A stretch of 64,000 bases of DNA from Azospirillum sp. (GTDB lineage Bacteria; Pseudomonadota; Alphaproteobacteria; Azospirillales; Azospirillaceae). The translations under genes were made by a program, and so were the position numbers. How positions within the stretch are numbered: position 1 is the first letter of the stretch; each line of letters starts with the position of its first letter. The stretch spans positions 1 through 64,000 of the forward strand of contig JAIXPD010000054.1 of NCBI GenBank assembly GCA_027486405.1, in the 5' to 3' direction. Under the pieces are notes generated by a model. That model was not told the origin of the DNA. It worked only from the letters and a program-made list of their open reading frames with translations, and searched no databases. Positions 17,581-27,443 of the stretch are shown one piece after another.

Positions 17581-19188
17581 ATGCGGCTGAAGACTCCCTC
17601 CCTGACCAGTTTGCAGCGGGAAAGCTTTGTTCTCCGCATGGTGGCGGGTGTGATCGCGGTCAGCCTGCTGGTCGGCCTTATGGTGGTGGTGGTGCTGGCG
17701 CAAAGCTACCGCCTGCATCAGGAACAGGCGGTCGTCACCGCTGAGAATCTGTCTTGGGTCTTGGAACAGAACATCACCGGTTCGGTGAACCTCATCAACC
17801 AGGCGCAATTGACGGTCAGCGACGAGGCGACCCGGCAATTGGCGGCGGGCGGCATTGATTTCGCCAGCTTCAACGCGTTTATTTTGCGGCAGGACGCCCG
17901 ACTCACCAACGCCGACGGCGTGCACGCCACCAACGCCGCCGGGCAGACGCTGTACGGTTCGCGGGTGTCGCCCACCAGCACCATCGTTGGGCGGGACTAT
18001 TTCAACACGCTGCGCGACGATCCCAACGCCGGTTTGGTAATGTCGAAATCGCTGGTCGGGCGGATCAGCGGCAAATGGGCGGTGGTCTTCGCCCGCCGTT
18101 TGAATCACCCGGACGGCGGCTTTGCCGGGGTGGTGTTCTCCTCGGTCAACCTCGAATCCTTCGCCAAGATGTTCTCGGCGATCAATGTCGGGCCGCATGG
18201 GGTGGTGTCGCTGTTCGATGGCGACGCGACCTTGCTGGCCCGTTACCCCGACAGCTCCGGGCCGGGTGGAGGCGTCGGGAAGAAAATCAACTCGTCCAAG
18301 CTGCTGGAACGGTTGAGCAGCAACGATCTGTTGAGCACCTACCGTGCCCATTCGGGGGTGGATGGGATCGACCGGATATTTTCAAATCGCAAGGTCACGG
18401 GGCATTCCCTCTACGTCGCCGTCGGGTTGGCGCAGGAAGACATCCAGGCGGGCTGGTGGACCGACGCCATGACCCTGATCGGGGTGTGGGGGCTGTTCAC
18501 GATTCTGCTGTCGGTGGTGGCGGTTCTGCTGGTGAAGGGATGGCGGCACCGTTTGGCGGCGTTGAAGACGATGGAGGAGAACGCCGAACTGGAAGCCAAG
18601 GTGGCCGACCGCACCCGCGATCTGGAGGAATCGAACCGCAAGCTGTCGGCCTTGAGCGCCACCGATGGCCTGACCGGCATCGCCAACCGCCGCCGCTTTG
18701 ACGAAACCTACGCCCATGAATGGAATCGAGCGGTGCGCACCGGGCAGCCCTTGGCGCTGGTGCTGTTCGACGTCGATCTGTTCAAGAATTACAACGACCA
18801 TTACGGCCATCTGAAGGGCGACGATTGCCTGCGCAAGGTGGCCCAACTGCTCAACGGCCACGCCCGCCGGTCGGGCGATCTGGTGGCGCGCTATGGCGGG
18901 GAGGAGTTCGCCTTCATGGCCCCGGCGATGGACGCGTCGTCCATCCTGGCCCTGACGGAGACCATCCGCAAGGCGCTGGAGGCGTTGGAGATGCCGCACG
19001 ACATGTCGCCGTTGGGGCGGGTGACGGTCAGCGCGGGGATCGCCGTGCGGGTGCCGGTGATCGGCGACGCCCCGGATCTGCTGGTGACGCTGGCCGATCA
19101 GGCGCTGTACCGGGCCAAACGCGAAGGCCGGAACCGGAGCGTTCTGGCCGAACAGATCACCGCCCGGGCCGAAGCCACGACGGATTGA
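17581..19188 (+). CDS. membrane diguanylate cyclase with periplasmic Cache-type sensor
   Basis: The 535-residue protein makes c-di-GMP from two GTP. A first transmembrane helix near residues 20-42 precedes a large extracytoplasmic Cache-like sensor (roughly 45-290). A second helix (MTLIGVWGLFTILLSVVAVLL), a coiled coil and the GGDEF domain follow. The active site reads GGEEF at about residue 439, and an RSGD inhibitory I-site lies five residues upstream, so it is expected to be active and product-inhibited. ATG at 17581 is preferred over 17542. The ligand is unknown. Confidence 0.9.
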   Translation: MRLKTPSLTSLQRESFVLRMVAGVIAVSLLVGLMVVVVLAQSYRLHQEQAVVTAENLSWVLEQNITGSVNLINQAQLTVSDEATRQLAAGGIDFASFNAFILRQDARLTNADGVHATNAAGQTLYGSRVSPTSTIVGRDYFNTLRDDPNAGLVMSKSLVGRISGKWAVVFARRLNHPDGGFAGVVFSSVNLESFAKMFSAINVGPHGVVSLFDGDATLLARYPDSSGPGGGVGKKINSSKLLERLSSNDLLSTYRAHSGVDGIDRIFSNRKVTGHSLYVAVGLAQEDIQAGWWTDAMTLIGVWGLFTILLSVVAVLLVKGWRHRLAALKTMEENAELEAKVADRTRDLEESNRKLSALSATDGLTGIANRRRFDETYAHEWNRAVRTGQPLALVLFDVDLFKNYNDHYGHLKGDDCLRKVAQLLNGHARRSGDLVARYGGEEFAFMAPAMDASSILALTETIRKALEALEMPHDMSPLGRVTVSAGIAVRVPVIGDAPDLLVTLADQALYRAKREGRNRSVLAEQITARAEATTD

Positions 19189-19233
19189 AGCGCGTCACCC
19201 ATCGGGCTTGCAAAACACATCGAGCCACAAAAA

Positions 19234-19265
19234 CACACGGGGAGCGACCCGGCGCTCCCCGTGTG
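19234..19265. terminator. bidirectional hairpin terminator
   Basis: A perfect 13-bp stem CACACGGGGAGCG/CGCTCCCCGTGTG (19234-19246 with 19253-19265, loop ACCCGG) lies between the convergent diguanylate cyclase and hinT genes. Confidence 0.75.
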
Positions 19266-19297
19266 GTGGTCTTTGTCCGGTGGCACCGGCGTGCTGA

Positions 19298-19666
19298 TCA
19301 GTCCCGGCCGATCATCCGGCCCAGATCGCGCCCGGCGAACAGGTGGATGTGCAGGTGCGGCACCTCCTGGTGCGCGGCCTCTCCGCAATTGGACAGGATG
19401 CGGTAGCCGGGTTCGGCGACCCCGACCATGCGGGCAACCTCGCCCACGGCGCGGAACAAACCGGCGATTTCCGCCTCCGACGCCTTGGCGGTGAAATCAT
19501 CCATGTCGATGTAGGCCCCCTTGGGGATCACCAGCACATGGGTGGGGGTCTGCGGCTGGATGTCGTGGAAGGCGAGCGCGTGCTCGGTCTCCATCACCTT
19601 TTTGCAGGGGATTTCGCCGCGCAGGATGCGGGCGAACACGTTGTTGCTGTCGTAGGTCTTGGCCAT
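19298..19666 (-). CDS. hinT: HIT-family protein (HinT-type purine nucleoside phosphoramidase)
   Basis: The 122-residue protein has the histidine triad HLHIHLF near its C-terminus and the N-terminal FARILRGEIPCKKV block typical of HinT. Family members hydrolyse AMP-lysine type phosphoramidates. It lies last in the leftward histidine cluster, 42 bp after hisE, as in Azospirillum relatives where an HIT gene closes the his region. A link to histidine synthesis is only positional. Confidence 0.92.
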   Translation of the reverse strand: MAKTYDSNNVFARILRGEIPCKKVMETEHALAFHDIQPQTPTHVLVIPKGAYIDMDDFTAKASEAEIAGLFRAVGEVARMVGVAEPGYRILSNCGEAAHQEVPHLHIHLFAGRDLGRMIGRD

Positions 19667-19708
19667 GGAACGGGTTTCCCTGTCTCGCGCTGCTGTCTCG
19701 CGGTTTGG

Positions 19709-20080
19709 TCAGGCCTTGCGGGCCTTTTTCTCATCCAGCCCGCTGGTTCCCTCGCGTTGGGCCAGCTTGTCCCAGACGATGGCCGGATCCAGCCCGGCGT
19801 CGGCCCACAGCACCATCAGGTGATAGAGCAGATCCGCCGATTCCGCCGCGAGCGCGGCCTTGTCGCCGCGCACAGCCTCCAGAATGGCTTCCACCGCTTC
19901 CTCCCCCACCTTCTGGGCGATCTTGGCGGTTCCCCGGCTGTAGAGCTTGGCGGTGTAGGAGCTTTCCGGATCCGCCCCCTTGCGGGCCAGCACGGTGGCG
20001 TAAAGCCGGTCCAGCGTCTCGGCGGTCGCCTTTTCGCCGCCCTTTTCGGTGGGCGACTTGTGCGTCTTGTTGTCAGCCAT
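19709..20080 (-). CDS. hisE: phosphoribosyl-ATP diphosphatase
   Basis: Hydrolyses PR-ATP to PR-AMP, step two of histidine synthesis. The 123-residue product has the MazG-like all-helical fold with the metal-binding pattern [13 protein letters not shown] followed by ESADLLYHL. It is a stand-alone HisE (no HisI fusion), and no hisI is seen in this window. Its start overlaps the 3' end of hisF by 8 bp, indicating co-translation. Confidence 0.95.
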   Translation of the reverse strand: MADNKTHKSPTEKGGEKATAETLDRLYATVLARKGADPESSYTAKLYSRGTAKIAQKVGEEAVEAILEAVRGDKAALAAESADLLYHLMVLWADAGLDPAIVWDKLAQREGTSGLDEKKARKA

Positions 20081-20861
20081 GACGGACGATCCCCGCGCTC
20101 TTGGCCGGGCGCACCGGGATTCCGGCGTCGCTCAGGGCCTGCTTGGCCTGCCCGATGGTGTAGGTGCCGAAATGGAAGATGGAGGCGGCGAGCACGGCGG
20201 TGGCGTGCCCCTCGCGGATGCCCTCCACCAGATGGTCGAGCGTGCCGACACCGCCCGACGCGATGACCGGAACCTTCAGGCTGTCGGCGACCTTGCGGGT
20301 CAGCGCCAGATCGAAGCCGCTCTTGGTTCCGTCGCGGTCCATCGAGGTCAGCAGGATCTCGCCCGCCCCCAGCGATTCCATCCGCTTGGCCCAGTCGATG
20401 GCGTCGATGCCGGTGGCGTTGCGCCCGCCATGGGTGAACACCTCCCACTTGTCCGGGCCGGTCTGCTTGGCGTCGATGGCGACGACGATGCATTGCGCGC
20501 CGAACTTCTCGGCGGCTTCGCGCACGAAATCGGGCCGGTGGATGGCGGCGGTGTTGATCGACACCTTGTCGGCCCCGGCCAGCAGCAGCTTGCGGATGTC
20601 CTCCACCACGCGGACGCCGCCGCCGACGGTCAGCGGCATGAACACCTGTTCGGCGGTGCGGCGCACCACGTCATAGATGGTGTCGCGGTTTTCGTGGCTG
20701 GCGGTGATGTCGAGGAAGGTCAACTCGTCGGCCCCCTCGCGGTCGTACACGCGGGCCTGTTCGACCGGATCGCCGGCGTCCACCAGATCGACGAAATTGA
20801 CCCCCTTGACCACCCGGCCGTCCTTGACGTCCAGGCAGGGGATGACGCGCATCTTCAGCAT
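20073..20861 (-). CDS. hisF: imidazole glycerol phosphate synthase, cyclase subunit
   Basis: The 262-residue TIM barrel uses ammonia from HisH to make imidazole glycerol phosphate and AICAR. The phosphate- and acid-base motif [12 protein letters not shown] at the N-terminus and the second-half AIDAKQ segment with the other catalytic Asp are visible, as is the [10 protein letters not shown] phosphate-binding loop. Its ATG shares one base with the hisA stop. With hisH nearby, the complete synthase is encoded here. Confidence 0.96.
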   Translation of the reverse strand: MLKMRVIPCLDVKDGRVVKGVNFVDLVDAGDPVEQARVYDREGADELTFLDITASHENRDTIYDVVRRTAEQVFMPLTVGGGVRVVEDIRKLLLAGADKVSINTAAIHRPDFVREAAEKFGAQCIVVAIDAKQTGPDKWEVFTHGGRNATGIDAIDWAKRMESLGAGEILLTSMDRDGTKSGFDLALTRKVADSLKVPVIASGGVGTLDHLVEGIREGHATAVLAASIFHFGTYTIGQAKQALSDAGIPVRPAKSAGIVRHG

Positions 20862-21607
20862 CAGTCGGCGTCCTCGATGGCGGGGGCGGAGAGCAGGGCG
20901 AGCGCCTCTTTCGGGTCGATGCGCCCGTCATAGAGCGCGCGGCCGCAGATGACACCCTCGATGCCGGTGTCCTCCTCGGCCTTCAGCGCCACCAGATCGT
21001 CCATCGACGACACCCCGCCCGACGCGATGACCGACGTGGTCAGGTGGAAGGCGAGGTCGGAGGTGGACTCGACATTCACCCCGCCCATCGCGCCGTCGCG
21101 GTTGATGTCGGTGTAGATGATGGCGGCGACCCCGCAATCCTCGAACTTCAGCGCCAGATCCAGCGCCTTGATGTCCGACGTTTCGGCCCAGCCCGCCACC
21201 GCGACATAGCCCTCGCGCGCGTCGATGCCGACGGCGACCTTGCCGGGGAATTCGCGGCAGGCGGCCTTGACCAGATCGGGATCGCGCAGGGCGACGGTCC
21301 CCAGGATGACGCGGCTGACGCCCTTTTCCAGCCACATGCCGATGGTCTTCAGGTCGCGGATGCCACCGCCGAGCTGCACGGGGATGGTCACGGCCTTCAG
21401 GATGCTTTCCACGGCGGCCCCGTTGACCGGCTTGCCTTCAAAGGCCCCGTTCAGGTCGACCAGATGCAGCCATTCGAAACCCTGGCTCTGGAACAGGCGG
21501 GCCTGATCGCCGGGGTCGGTGTTGAAGACGGTGGCCTGGCTCATCTCGCCGCGCAGCAGGCGAACGCACGCGCCGTCTTTGAGGTCAATGGCGGGGTAGA
21601 TGATCAT
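20861..21607 (-). CDS. hisA: ProFAR isomerase (phosphoribosylformimino-AICAR isomerase)
   Basis: Catalyses the Amadori rearrangement of ProFAR to PRFAR. The 248-residue TIM barrel starts [20 protein letters not shown] with the catalytic Asp, and has the internal HisA/HisF half-barrel repeat ([10 protein letters not shown] and [10 protein letters not shown] loops). The ATG at 21607 overlaps the preceding GNAT gene's stop by 4 bp. A much longer open frame upstream is not part of the gene. Confidence 0.96.
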   Translation of the reverse strand: MIIYPAIDLKDGACVRLLRGEMSQATVFNTDPGDQARLFQSQGFEWLHLVDLNGAFEGKPVNGAAVESILKAVTIPVQLGGGIRDLKTIGMWLEKGVSRVILGTVALRDPDLVKAACREFPGKVAVGIDAREGYVAVAGWAETSDIKALDLALKFEDCGVAAIIYTDINRDGAMGGVNVESTSDLAFHLTTSVIASGGVSSMDDLVALKAEEDTGIEGVICGRALYDGRIDPKEALALLSAPAIEDAD

Positions 21608-22152
21608 GGCGGCGTTCCGTCCTGTGGCGTGTTGGGTCCAAGGTCTTTGGAATAGAAATGTCCGGCGATGGGTGTCCCCCGGACCAGCGCGTAAAAGGGA
21701 TGGGTCCCCCAGCGCTTGAAGCCCAGCGTTTCGTACAGCGCGATCGCCGCCGTCTGGGTTTCGCGCACGTCGAGGTTCAGCACGCGGAAGCCCAGCGCGC
21801 GGGCCTCCTCCTCCACCGCCTGGGTCAGGCGGCGGGCCAAGCCGTGGCTGCGCGCCCAGGGGGCGACGAAGGCGGTGGTCAGCGACGCCGCGTGGGCCTG
21901 CGCCTCGTTGTTGCGCGGGGGGCGGACCAGTTGGGCCGATCCGGCGATCACCCCGTCCAGCCGGGCGACGAACAGCCCGCGCTCCGGGATCATCAGAACG
22001 CCTTTCCAATAGCGTTCCATGACGTCGCGGGCGGGCGGATCGACCCAGCCAAAACCGCCGCCGACCTTGATCGCCTCGTTGGCGGCGTCGCACAGATCGT
22101 GCAGGTCGCCGGGCTTCAGCGTGTCCGCCCGCTCAATGGCGATGTCGGCCAT
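21604..22152 (-). CDS. GNAT-family N-acetyltransferase embedded in the his cluster
   Basis: The 182-residue protein has the acetyl-CoA-binding motif region ([18 protein letters not shown], then LNVRET-like [21 protein letters not shown]), typical of Gcn5-related acetyltransferases. The acceptor is unknown. It lies between hisH (4 bp away) and hisA (4-bp overlap), so it must be co-transcribed with histidine genes. An unassigned reading frame at this place is also known from Azospirillum-type his clusters. Confidence 0.88.
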   Translation of the reverse strand: MADIAIERADTLKPGDLHDLCDAANEAIKVGGGFGWVDPPARDVMERYWKGVLMIPERGLFVARLDGVIAGSAQLVRPPRNNEAQAHAASLTTAFVAPWARSHGLARRLTQAVEEEARALGFRVLNLDVRETQTAAIALYETLGFKRWGTHPFYALVRGTPIAGHFYSKDLGPNTPQDGTPP

Positions 22153-22156
22153 CCGC

Positions 22157-22801
22157 TCAGACCTTCCAGCGCAGGAAGTTGCCGATCAGGGCAAGGCCGG
22201 TGGCCTGGCTTTTTTCCGGGTGGAACTGGGTCCCGACCATATTGTCGCGCCCGATGACGACGGGGAACGACCCGCCGTAATCGACCGAGGCGATCAGCGT
22301 GTCGGGATCGTCCAGGGTGAAGCGGTAGGAATGGACGAAATAGGCGTGCGCCCCCTCCGGCAAACCGGCCAGCAGGGGATGGGGGCGGTGAATGGTCAAC
22401 TCGTTCCACCCCATGTGCGGAATCTTCAGCGACGGATCGGCGGGTTCAAGCTTGACCACCTCGCCCTTGATCCAGCCCAACCCCTCGGTCACGCCGAACT
22501 CGCGGCCGCGTTCGGCCATCAGCTGCATGCCGACGCAGATGCCCAGAAAGGGCCGGGCGCGGCGGTGGACCACCTCGTCCAGCGCCTCCAGCATGCCGGG
22601 AACCTCCGACAGGCCGCGTTTGCAATCGGCAAAGGCACCCACACCCGGCAGAACCACGCGGTCGGCGCGGCGCACGGCGTCGGCGTCGGAGGTGACGAGG
22701 ATGTTGTAGGAGGCTTCGGCTTCCCCGGCGGCGCGCTCAATCGCCTTGGCGGCGGAACGCAGGTTGCCAGAGCCGTAATCGATCAGCGCGACCGTTTCCA
22801 T
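22157..22801 (-). CDS. hisH: imidazole glycerol phosphate synthase, glutaminase subunit
   Basis: Class I glutamine amidotransferase that delivers ammonia to HisF. The 214-residue protein has the nucleophile motif GICVGMQLM (Cys), the oxyanion region PGVGAF, and the His-Glu pair in [25 protein letters not shown] is a normal N-terminus, so ATG at 22801 is chosen over an in-frame ATG at 22819. Confidence 0.95.
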   Translation of the reverse strand: METVALIDYGSGNLRSAAKAIERAAGEAEASYNILVTSDADAVRRADRVVLPGVGAFADCKRGLSEVPGMLEALDEVVHRRARPFLGICVGMQLMAERGREFGVTEGLGWIKGEVVKLEPADPSLKIPHMGWNELTIHRPHPLLAGLPEGAHAYFVHSYRFTLDDPDTLIASVDYGGSFPVVIGRDNMVGTQFHPEKSQATGLALIGNFLRWKV

Positions 22802-22887
22802 GAACGTTTCAAACCCCAATCAGACGGGTCCGACCGGACGGGCCGGACCCTCACAAGGCGTCCACCCCAGGCGCTGCCGCCGGGAGC

Positions 22888-23511
22888 TTACAGGGACCCG
22901 CCCAGGGTTCCCTTGGTCGACGGCACGGCGTCTTGCTTGCGCGGATCAATCTCCACCCCGGCGCGCAGCGCGCGGGCAAGCGCCTTGAAGCAGCTTTCGA
23001 TGATGTGGTGGTTGTTCTCGCCATACAGGTTTTCGACGTGCAGCGTCACCCCGGCGGCCATGGCGAAGGCCTGGAACCATTCCTTGAACAGCTCCGTGTC
23101 GAATTCCCCCAGCTTATCGCGGGTGAAGGACACCTTCCAGATCAGATAGGGCCGGTTGGAGAAATCCAGGGCCACGCGGGTCAGGGTTTCGTCCATCGGG
23201 ACATAGGCGTGTCCGTAACGCTGGATGCCCTTGCGGTCGCCCAGCGCCTTGGCCACCGCCATGCCGATGGCGATGCCGCTGTCTTCGGTCGTGTGATGGT
23301 GATCGATGTGCAGATCGCCGTCGGCGCGCACCGTCAGATCCATCAGGCTGTGACGCGACAGCTGTTCCAGCATGTGGTCAAGGAAGCCGATGCCGGTCTT
23401 GACGTCGTAAACGCCGGTGCCGTCCAGGTTCACCGAGGCCCGGATCCGGGTTTCGGTCGTGTTCCGCTCGATCGAGGCGCGGCGGCCGCCGTTGGTAAGG
23501 CTCTGGTCCAT
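22888..23511 (-). CDS. hisB: imidazoleglycerol-phosphate dehydratase
   Basis: Dehydrates imidazole glycerol phosphate to imidazole acetol phosphate. The 207-residue monofunctional enzyme has the two metal-binding histidine motifs, HHHTTEDSG and [18 protein letters not shown]. It is the first gene of the leftward his operon, and an 86-bp gap separates it from hisH. ATG at 23511 gives the normal length (about 200). An upstream in-frame ATG at 23592 would add an unusual basic extension. Confidence 0.95.
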   Translation of the reverse strand: MDQSLTNGGRRASIERNTTETRIRASVNLDGTGVYDVKTGIGFLDHMLEQLSRHSLMDLTVRADGDLHIDHHHTTEDSGIAIGMAVAKALGDRKGIQRYGHAYVPMDETLTRVALDFSNRPYLIWKVSFTRDKLGEFDTELFKEWFQAFAMAAGVTLHVENLYGENNHHIIESCFKALARALRAGVEIDPRKQDAVPSTKGTLGGSL

Positions 23512-23659
23512 GCCAATTTTGTAGCAGGAAGCGGGCAGGCGCGCCAGCGGCGGCGCAGCTTTCCTGCGTTGCAACAGCGTGGAGCGATCCATTCCGGCGA
23601 TTGCCGGGGGCCTCCGCGTGATTTACAGTGCGATACACGCATTGCGAGCATAACCCGAT

Positions 23660-25342
23660 ATGACCTTCCCGCCGAACCGGATCGCCGAGACCCATCGCCG
23701 TTTGCTGTGCCGTTTGCCGTGTTGTTTGAGGCTGTTGGCTCCGGTCGCGGTGCTCGCCGCGTGGCTGTCCGGGTGCCAGACATCCACCCCGGCAAACCGC
23801 CCGGCCCCGGCCCCCCGGATGGCACCGGGCAGCACCGAACCGCTGCGCTTTGCCGGGCTGTCGATCACCGCGATGCGGCGCGGGATGGAGATCGGGCGTT
23901 ACATCTGGGACCTGGATTGCGCCCCGCCCTATGACCCGGTGCATTGGACCAGCGGGGCGGATCTGCGGCGCGGCTCCACCATCGACGCCCGCTTTGCCGA
24001 GACGCTGGCCGACACCGGATTCGATGTGGTGGACCGTGCCGATGGGCCGGACGCGCCGGGGCAGGGGCGGGACCGCGCCCGCTATGTCATCCAGGGCGAG
24101 TTGCGCGACGTCCGGCTGGAGTTGTGCCACCGCAACGATTGGCTGACCGGGGCCAGCCGGGGCGTTTCGGGCAGCGGCAGCGCGCGGGTGGATTGGTCGG
24201 TGTCCGACGCGCAGAGCGGGCGGGTGGTCTTGCGCGTCACCACCAGCGGGGTCAGCCGCCAGAGCAGCGGGGTCCCCCAGGGCGACATTCTGTTGATCGA
24301 GGAGGCGGTGACGGCGGCGGCGGACCGGCTGGCCGCCGACACCGGGTTCCGCAACGCGGTGCGGCGCGGTGGCGTGGCCGCAACGCCCGTCGCCGGGTTG
24401 GCGGGACCAGCCCATCCACCGGCGGGGGATCCGCCCCCCGCATCATCCCCCGCACCGTCTGTTGCTCCGGCATCGGCCTTGGCCCCCGTGCGTTTGACCC
24501 CGGCGGATCCCGGATCCGGTGTGACTTCTGGTGTGGCATCGGATGGCGGGACCGTCCGCGCCGCGTCGCGCACCCTGTTGAGCGTCCACACGCCCGCTCG
24601 CGGATCGGCGATGGACCCGACGGCGCGGGCCGGATCCGCCCAGATCCGGGCGGGCGACCGTTATGGTCTGGTCATTGGAGAGACGTTGGGCGGGGAGACG
24701 TTGGGCGGCGAGACGCTGGGGGGAGAAACGCGGGGCGAAGGCGGCTGGCAATCCGTTCTCGTGGTTCCAAATCCGGGACCGGCGGACAGCCTGCTGGTCC
24801 GTCCGGCGGCGGGGGTGACTCTGACCGGCATTGTCGCGGCCCGCGACCCGGCCAGCGGCTTTGCCCTGCTGCGCGTTCCCGCCAGATTGACCGCCGCGCC
24901 GGTGCGCGGTGGGGCGTTGCGGGTCAGCGACCGGATCAGCGTGGCGGCGGGCCGGGGCCGGGTGTCGGCAACCGGGATCATCGCCGGTTTGCCGCGCGAC
25001 CCGCAACGCGGTGTGACGGTGATCCAGGCGGATCTGGGGCTGGCCGAAGCGATGGGCGCGCGGGTGGAGGCGGGCGATCCCCTGCTGGACGCGGCGGGGG
25101 CGGTGATCGGCGTGGCGCTGGGGCCGTCGGCCACCGCCGCCGCGACTCCCCATGGGTTGGTGCTGTTCCTGCCGATGGGGGAGTTGCTGGCGCGGCTGGG
25201 GGCCGAGCCGTTCGATGGATTCAATGGCGGGGTGGGGCCACCGCTTGCACCCTCCGCACCCACGCGGCGGGTGGACCCGGCCGCCGGGGGATCCGCCCGC
25301 GATCTCGAAGAGCTTGACGGGGACGACGCCCCTCCCACATAG
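23660..25342 (+). CDS. lipoprotein with degenerate trypsin-like (HtrA-type) C-terminal domain
   Basis: The 560-residue product has a signal peptide with lipobox LSGC (Cys39). Residues about 60-240 form a domain I do not recognise with confidence, including a conserved-looking Trp/Cys segment ([16 protein letters not shown]). A Pro/Ala-rich linker and a C-terminal domain (about 335-520) with the layout of a trypsin-like protease follow. SGFALLRV replaces the usual DLALL Asp region, and [17 protein letters not shown] replaces the GNSGGPL serine motif. The catalytic Ser appears lost, so this is probably a non-catalytic relative. A 15-bp tandem repeat inserts GETLG units. It is divergent from hisB. 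Confidence 0.7.
   Translation: MTFPPNRIAETHRRLLCRLPCCLRLLAPVAVLAAWLSGCQTSTPANRPAPAPRMAPGSTEPLRFAGLSITAMRRGMEIGRYIWDLDCAPPYDPVHWTSGADLRRGSTIDARFAETLADTGFDVVDRADGPDAPGQGRDRARYVIQGELRDVRLELCHRNDWLTGASRGVSGSGSARVDWSVSDAQSGRVVLRVTTSGVSRQSSGVPQGDILLIEEAVTAAADRLAADTGFRNAVRRGGVAATPVAGLAGPAHPPAGDPPPASSPAPSVAPASALAPVRLTPADPGSGVTSGVASDGGTVRAASRTLLSVHTPARGSAMDPTARAGSAQIRAGDRYGLVIGETLGGETLGGETLGGETRGEGGWQSVLVVPNPGPADSLLVRPAAGVTLTGIVAARDPASGFALLRVPARLTAAPVRGGALRVSDRISVAAGRGRVSATGIIAGLPRDPQRGVTVIQADLGLAEAMGARVEAGDPLLDAAGAVIGVALGPSATAAATPHGLVLFLPMGELLARLGAEPFDGFNGGVGPPLAPSAPTRRVDPAAGGSARDLEELDGDDAPPT
24680..24739. repeat. four 15-bp tandem units inside the lipoprotein gene
   Basis: GAGACGTTGGGCGGG-type units are repeated at 24680, 24695, 24710 and 24725, with divergence increasing to the right. 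They encode GETLG-like pentapeptides and keep frame, as expected of a slipped-strand expansion. Confidence 0.9.
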
Positions 25343-25476
25343 ACCGCAGGTCCGCGCGCGGTTGGCCCAACGCTCCGCGCCCGGATCCGGTCTGCCGGTT
25401 GTCCGGCCTGTCGGTTTCCCATTGCCGGTTTCCCCCTGTCGGTTTCCCATTTCTTCACCCGCGAGCGCGCCGCCCC

Positions 25477-26040
25477 ATGTCCTCTTCCCAATCCAATCCC
25501 CACGACCCGATCCAATGGCACGGCACGACCATCCTGTCGGTGCGCAAGAACGGTCAGGTTGTCATCGCCGGTGACGGTCAGGTGTCGGTCGGCCCGACGG
25601 TGATGAAGGGGAACGCGCGCAAGGTGCGCTGGCTGGCGGGCGGCAGCGTCATGGCCGGGTTCGCCGGGGCGACCGCCGACGCGCTGACCCTGTTCGAACG
25701 GCTGGAAGCCAAGCTGGAGCAGCATCCCGGCCAATTGACCCGCGCCTGCGTGGAAATGGCCAAGGATTGGCGCACCGACCGCTATCTGCGCCGGTTGGAA
25801 GCGATGATGGCGGTGGCCGACAAGAACGTCAGTCTGGTGCTGACCGGCAACGGCGACGTGCTGGAACCGGAAGACGGGTTGATCGGCATCGGATCGGGCG
25901 GATCCTACGCCCTGTCGGCGGCGCGCGCGCTGGTCGATCTGGACGGCTTCGACGCCGAGGCGGTGGCCCGCAAGGCGATGAAGATCGCCGCCGGAATCTG
26001 CGTCTACACCAACGAAAACGTCACGCTCGAAAAGCTCTGA
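25477..26040 (+). CDS. hslV: ATP-dependent protease subunit HslV (ClpQ)
   Basis: The proteasome-like threonine peptidase forms a double hexamer capped by HslU. In the 187-residue product the catalytic Thr is the first of [20 protein letters not shown], exposed after removal of a short propeptide (about 16 residues, [16 protein letters not shown]). ATG at 25477 is the only reasonable start, and an in-frame upstream extension is rejected. hslU follows after 14 bp. The pair is normally under heat-shock control, though no clear RpoH promoter was identified. Confidence 0.96.
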   Translation: MSSSQSNPHDPIQWHGTTILSVRKNGQVVIAGDGQVSVGPTVMKGNARKVRWLAGGSVMAGFAGATADALTLFERLEAKLEQHPGQLTRACVEMAKDWRTDRYLRRLEAMMAVADKNVSLVLTGNGDVLEPEDGLIGIGSGGSYALSAARALVDLDGFDAEAVARKAMKIAAGICVYTNENVTLEKL

Positions 26041-26054
26041 TCGGGAACGCCGCC

Positions 26055-27371
26055 ATGACCGCCGCCTTCAGCCCCCGCGAAATCGTCTCCGAACTCGACC
26101 GCTACATCATCGGGCAGGCCGACGCCAAGCGCGCCGTCGCCATCGCGCTGCGCAACCGCTGGCGTCGCCAGCAACTGCCCGACGCCCTGCGCGACGAGGT
26201 GCAGCCGAAAAACATCCTGATGATCGGCCCGACCGGCGTCGGCAAAACCGAAATCGCCCGCCGTCTGGCCAAGCTGGCCCAGGCCCCCTTCCTGAAGGTG
26301 GAGGCGACCAAATTCACCGAGGTCGGCTATGTCGGGCGCGACGTCGAACAGATCGTCCGCGATCTGGTCGAGGCCGCCATCGCCATGACCCGCGAGCGGC
26401 TGCGCAAGGAGGTGGCGGCCAAGGCCGAGCTGCGCGCCGAGGAGCGCGTGTTGGACGCCCTGTGCGGCGACAGCGCGAGCGCGGACACCCGCGCCAAATT
26501 CCGCAAGATGCTGCGTGAAGGCACGCTGAACGACAAGGAGATCGACATCCAGGTCGCCGACAGCGGGGCCGGGGCAATGCCGACCTTTGACATTCCCGGT
26601 GTCCCCGGCGGCCAGATGGGCATGCTGAACCTGAACGACATGTTCGGCAAGATGATGGGCGGGCGCACCAAATCCCGCCGGATGACCGTGGCCGACAGCC
26701 ACACCGTGCTGCTGGCCGAGGAATCCGACAAGCTGCTGGATCAGGACACCGTGGTGGCCGAGGCGATCCGCGCGGTGGAGCAGAACGGCATCGTCTTCAT
26801 CGACGAGATCGACAAGATCACCGCCCGGTCGGACACGCGCGGCGGGGCCGACGTCAGCCGCGAAGGCGTGCAGCGCGACCTGCTGCCCCTGATCGAAGGA
26901 ACGACGGTGTCGACCAAGCACGGGGCGGTGAAGACCGACCACATCCTGTTCATCGCGTCGGGGGCGTTCCACGTCGCCAAGCCGTCGGATCTGCTGCCCG
27001 AACTGCAAGGCCGTCTGCCGATCCGGGTGGAGCTGAAGGCCCTGGGGCAGGAGGATTTCAAGCGCATCCTGACCGAACCGGAAGCCAGCCTGATCCGCCA
27101 ATACAAGGCGTTGCTGAAGACCGAGGAGGTCGATCTCGTCTTCACCGACGACAGCCTGGACGAGCTGGCCCGGTTGGCGACGGAGATCAACGCGTCGGTC
27201 GAAAACATCGGTGCCCGCCGCCTGCACACCGTTCTTGAACGGCTGCTGGAGGACATCAGCTTCACCGCCACCGACAAGAGCGGCGAAACCATCACCATTG
27301 ACGGCGCTTACGTCCGCGACCGGGTCGCCGGTCTGGCCAAGAACGCCGATCTGTCCAAATTCATCCTGTAA
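26055..27371 (+). CDS. hslU: HslU (ClpY) ATPase subunit
   Basis: The AAA+ unfoldase partner of HslV, 438 residues. Visible are [20 protein letters not shown] at the start, Walker [10 protein letters not shown], the GYVGRDVE pore region, the inserted I domain (about residues 110-240) and Walker [11 protein letters not shown]. The C-terminal tail ends SKFIL, which docks into HslV. ATG at 26055 gives family length. A strong intrinsic terminator follows the stop codon. Confidence 0.97.
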   Translation: MTAAFSPREIVSELDRYIIGQADAKRAVAIALRNRWRRQQLPDALRDEVQPKNILMIGPTGVGKTEIARRLAKLAQAPFLKVEATKFTEVGYVGRDVEQIVRDLVEAAIAMTRERLRKEVAAKAELRAEERVLDALCGDSASADTRAKFRKMLREGTLNDKEIDIQVADSGAGAMPTFDIPGVPGGQMGMLNLNDMFGKMMGGRTKSRRMTVADSHTVLLAEESDKLLDQDTVVAEAIRAVEQNGIVFIDEIDKITARSDTRGGADVSREGVQRDLLPLIEGTTVSTKHGAVKTDHILFIASGAFHVAKPSDLLPELQGRLPIRVELKALGQEDFKRILTEPEASLIRQYKALLKTEEVDLVFTDDSLDELARLATEINASVENIGARRLHTVLERLLEDISFTATDKSGETITIDGAYVRDRVAGLAKNADLSKFIL

Positions 27372-27405
27372 TACCGGGTTTTCCGGTAAGCGCGGTTTTG
27401 CGGCC

Positions 27406-27440
27406 AAAAGCCCCTCGGTCCCAGCGGACGAGGGGCTTTT
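27406..27440. terminator. intrinsic terminator, hslU / SDR gene (bidirectional)
   Basis: A 12-bp stem AAAAGCCCCTCG/CGAGGGGCTTTT (27406-27417 with 27429-27440) lies between convergent hslU and the SDR gene. A/T runs on both sides suit termination of both. Confidence 0.9.
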
Positions 27441-27443
27441 CCG

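Noticed and set aside
24680..24739. Possible CRISPR-like array
   Set aside because: Units are 15 bp, directly adjacent without spacers and in coding frame, so this is a tandem repeat.
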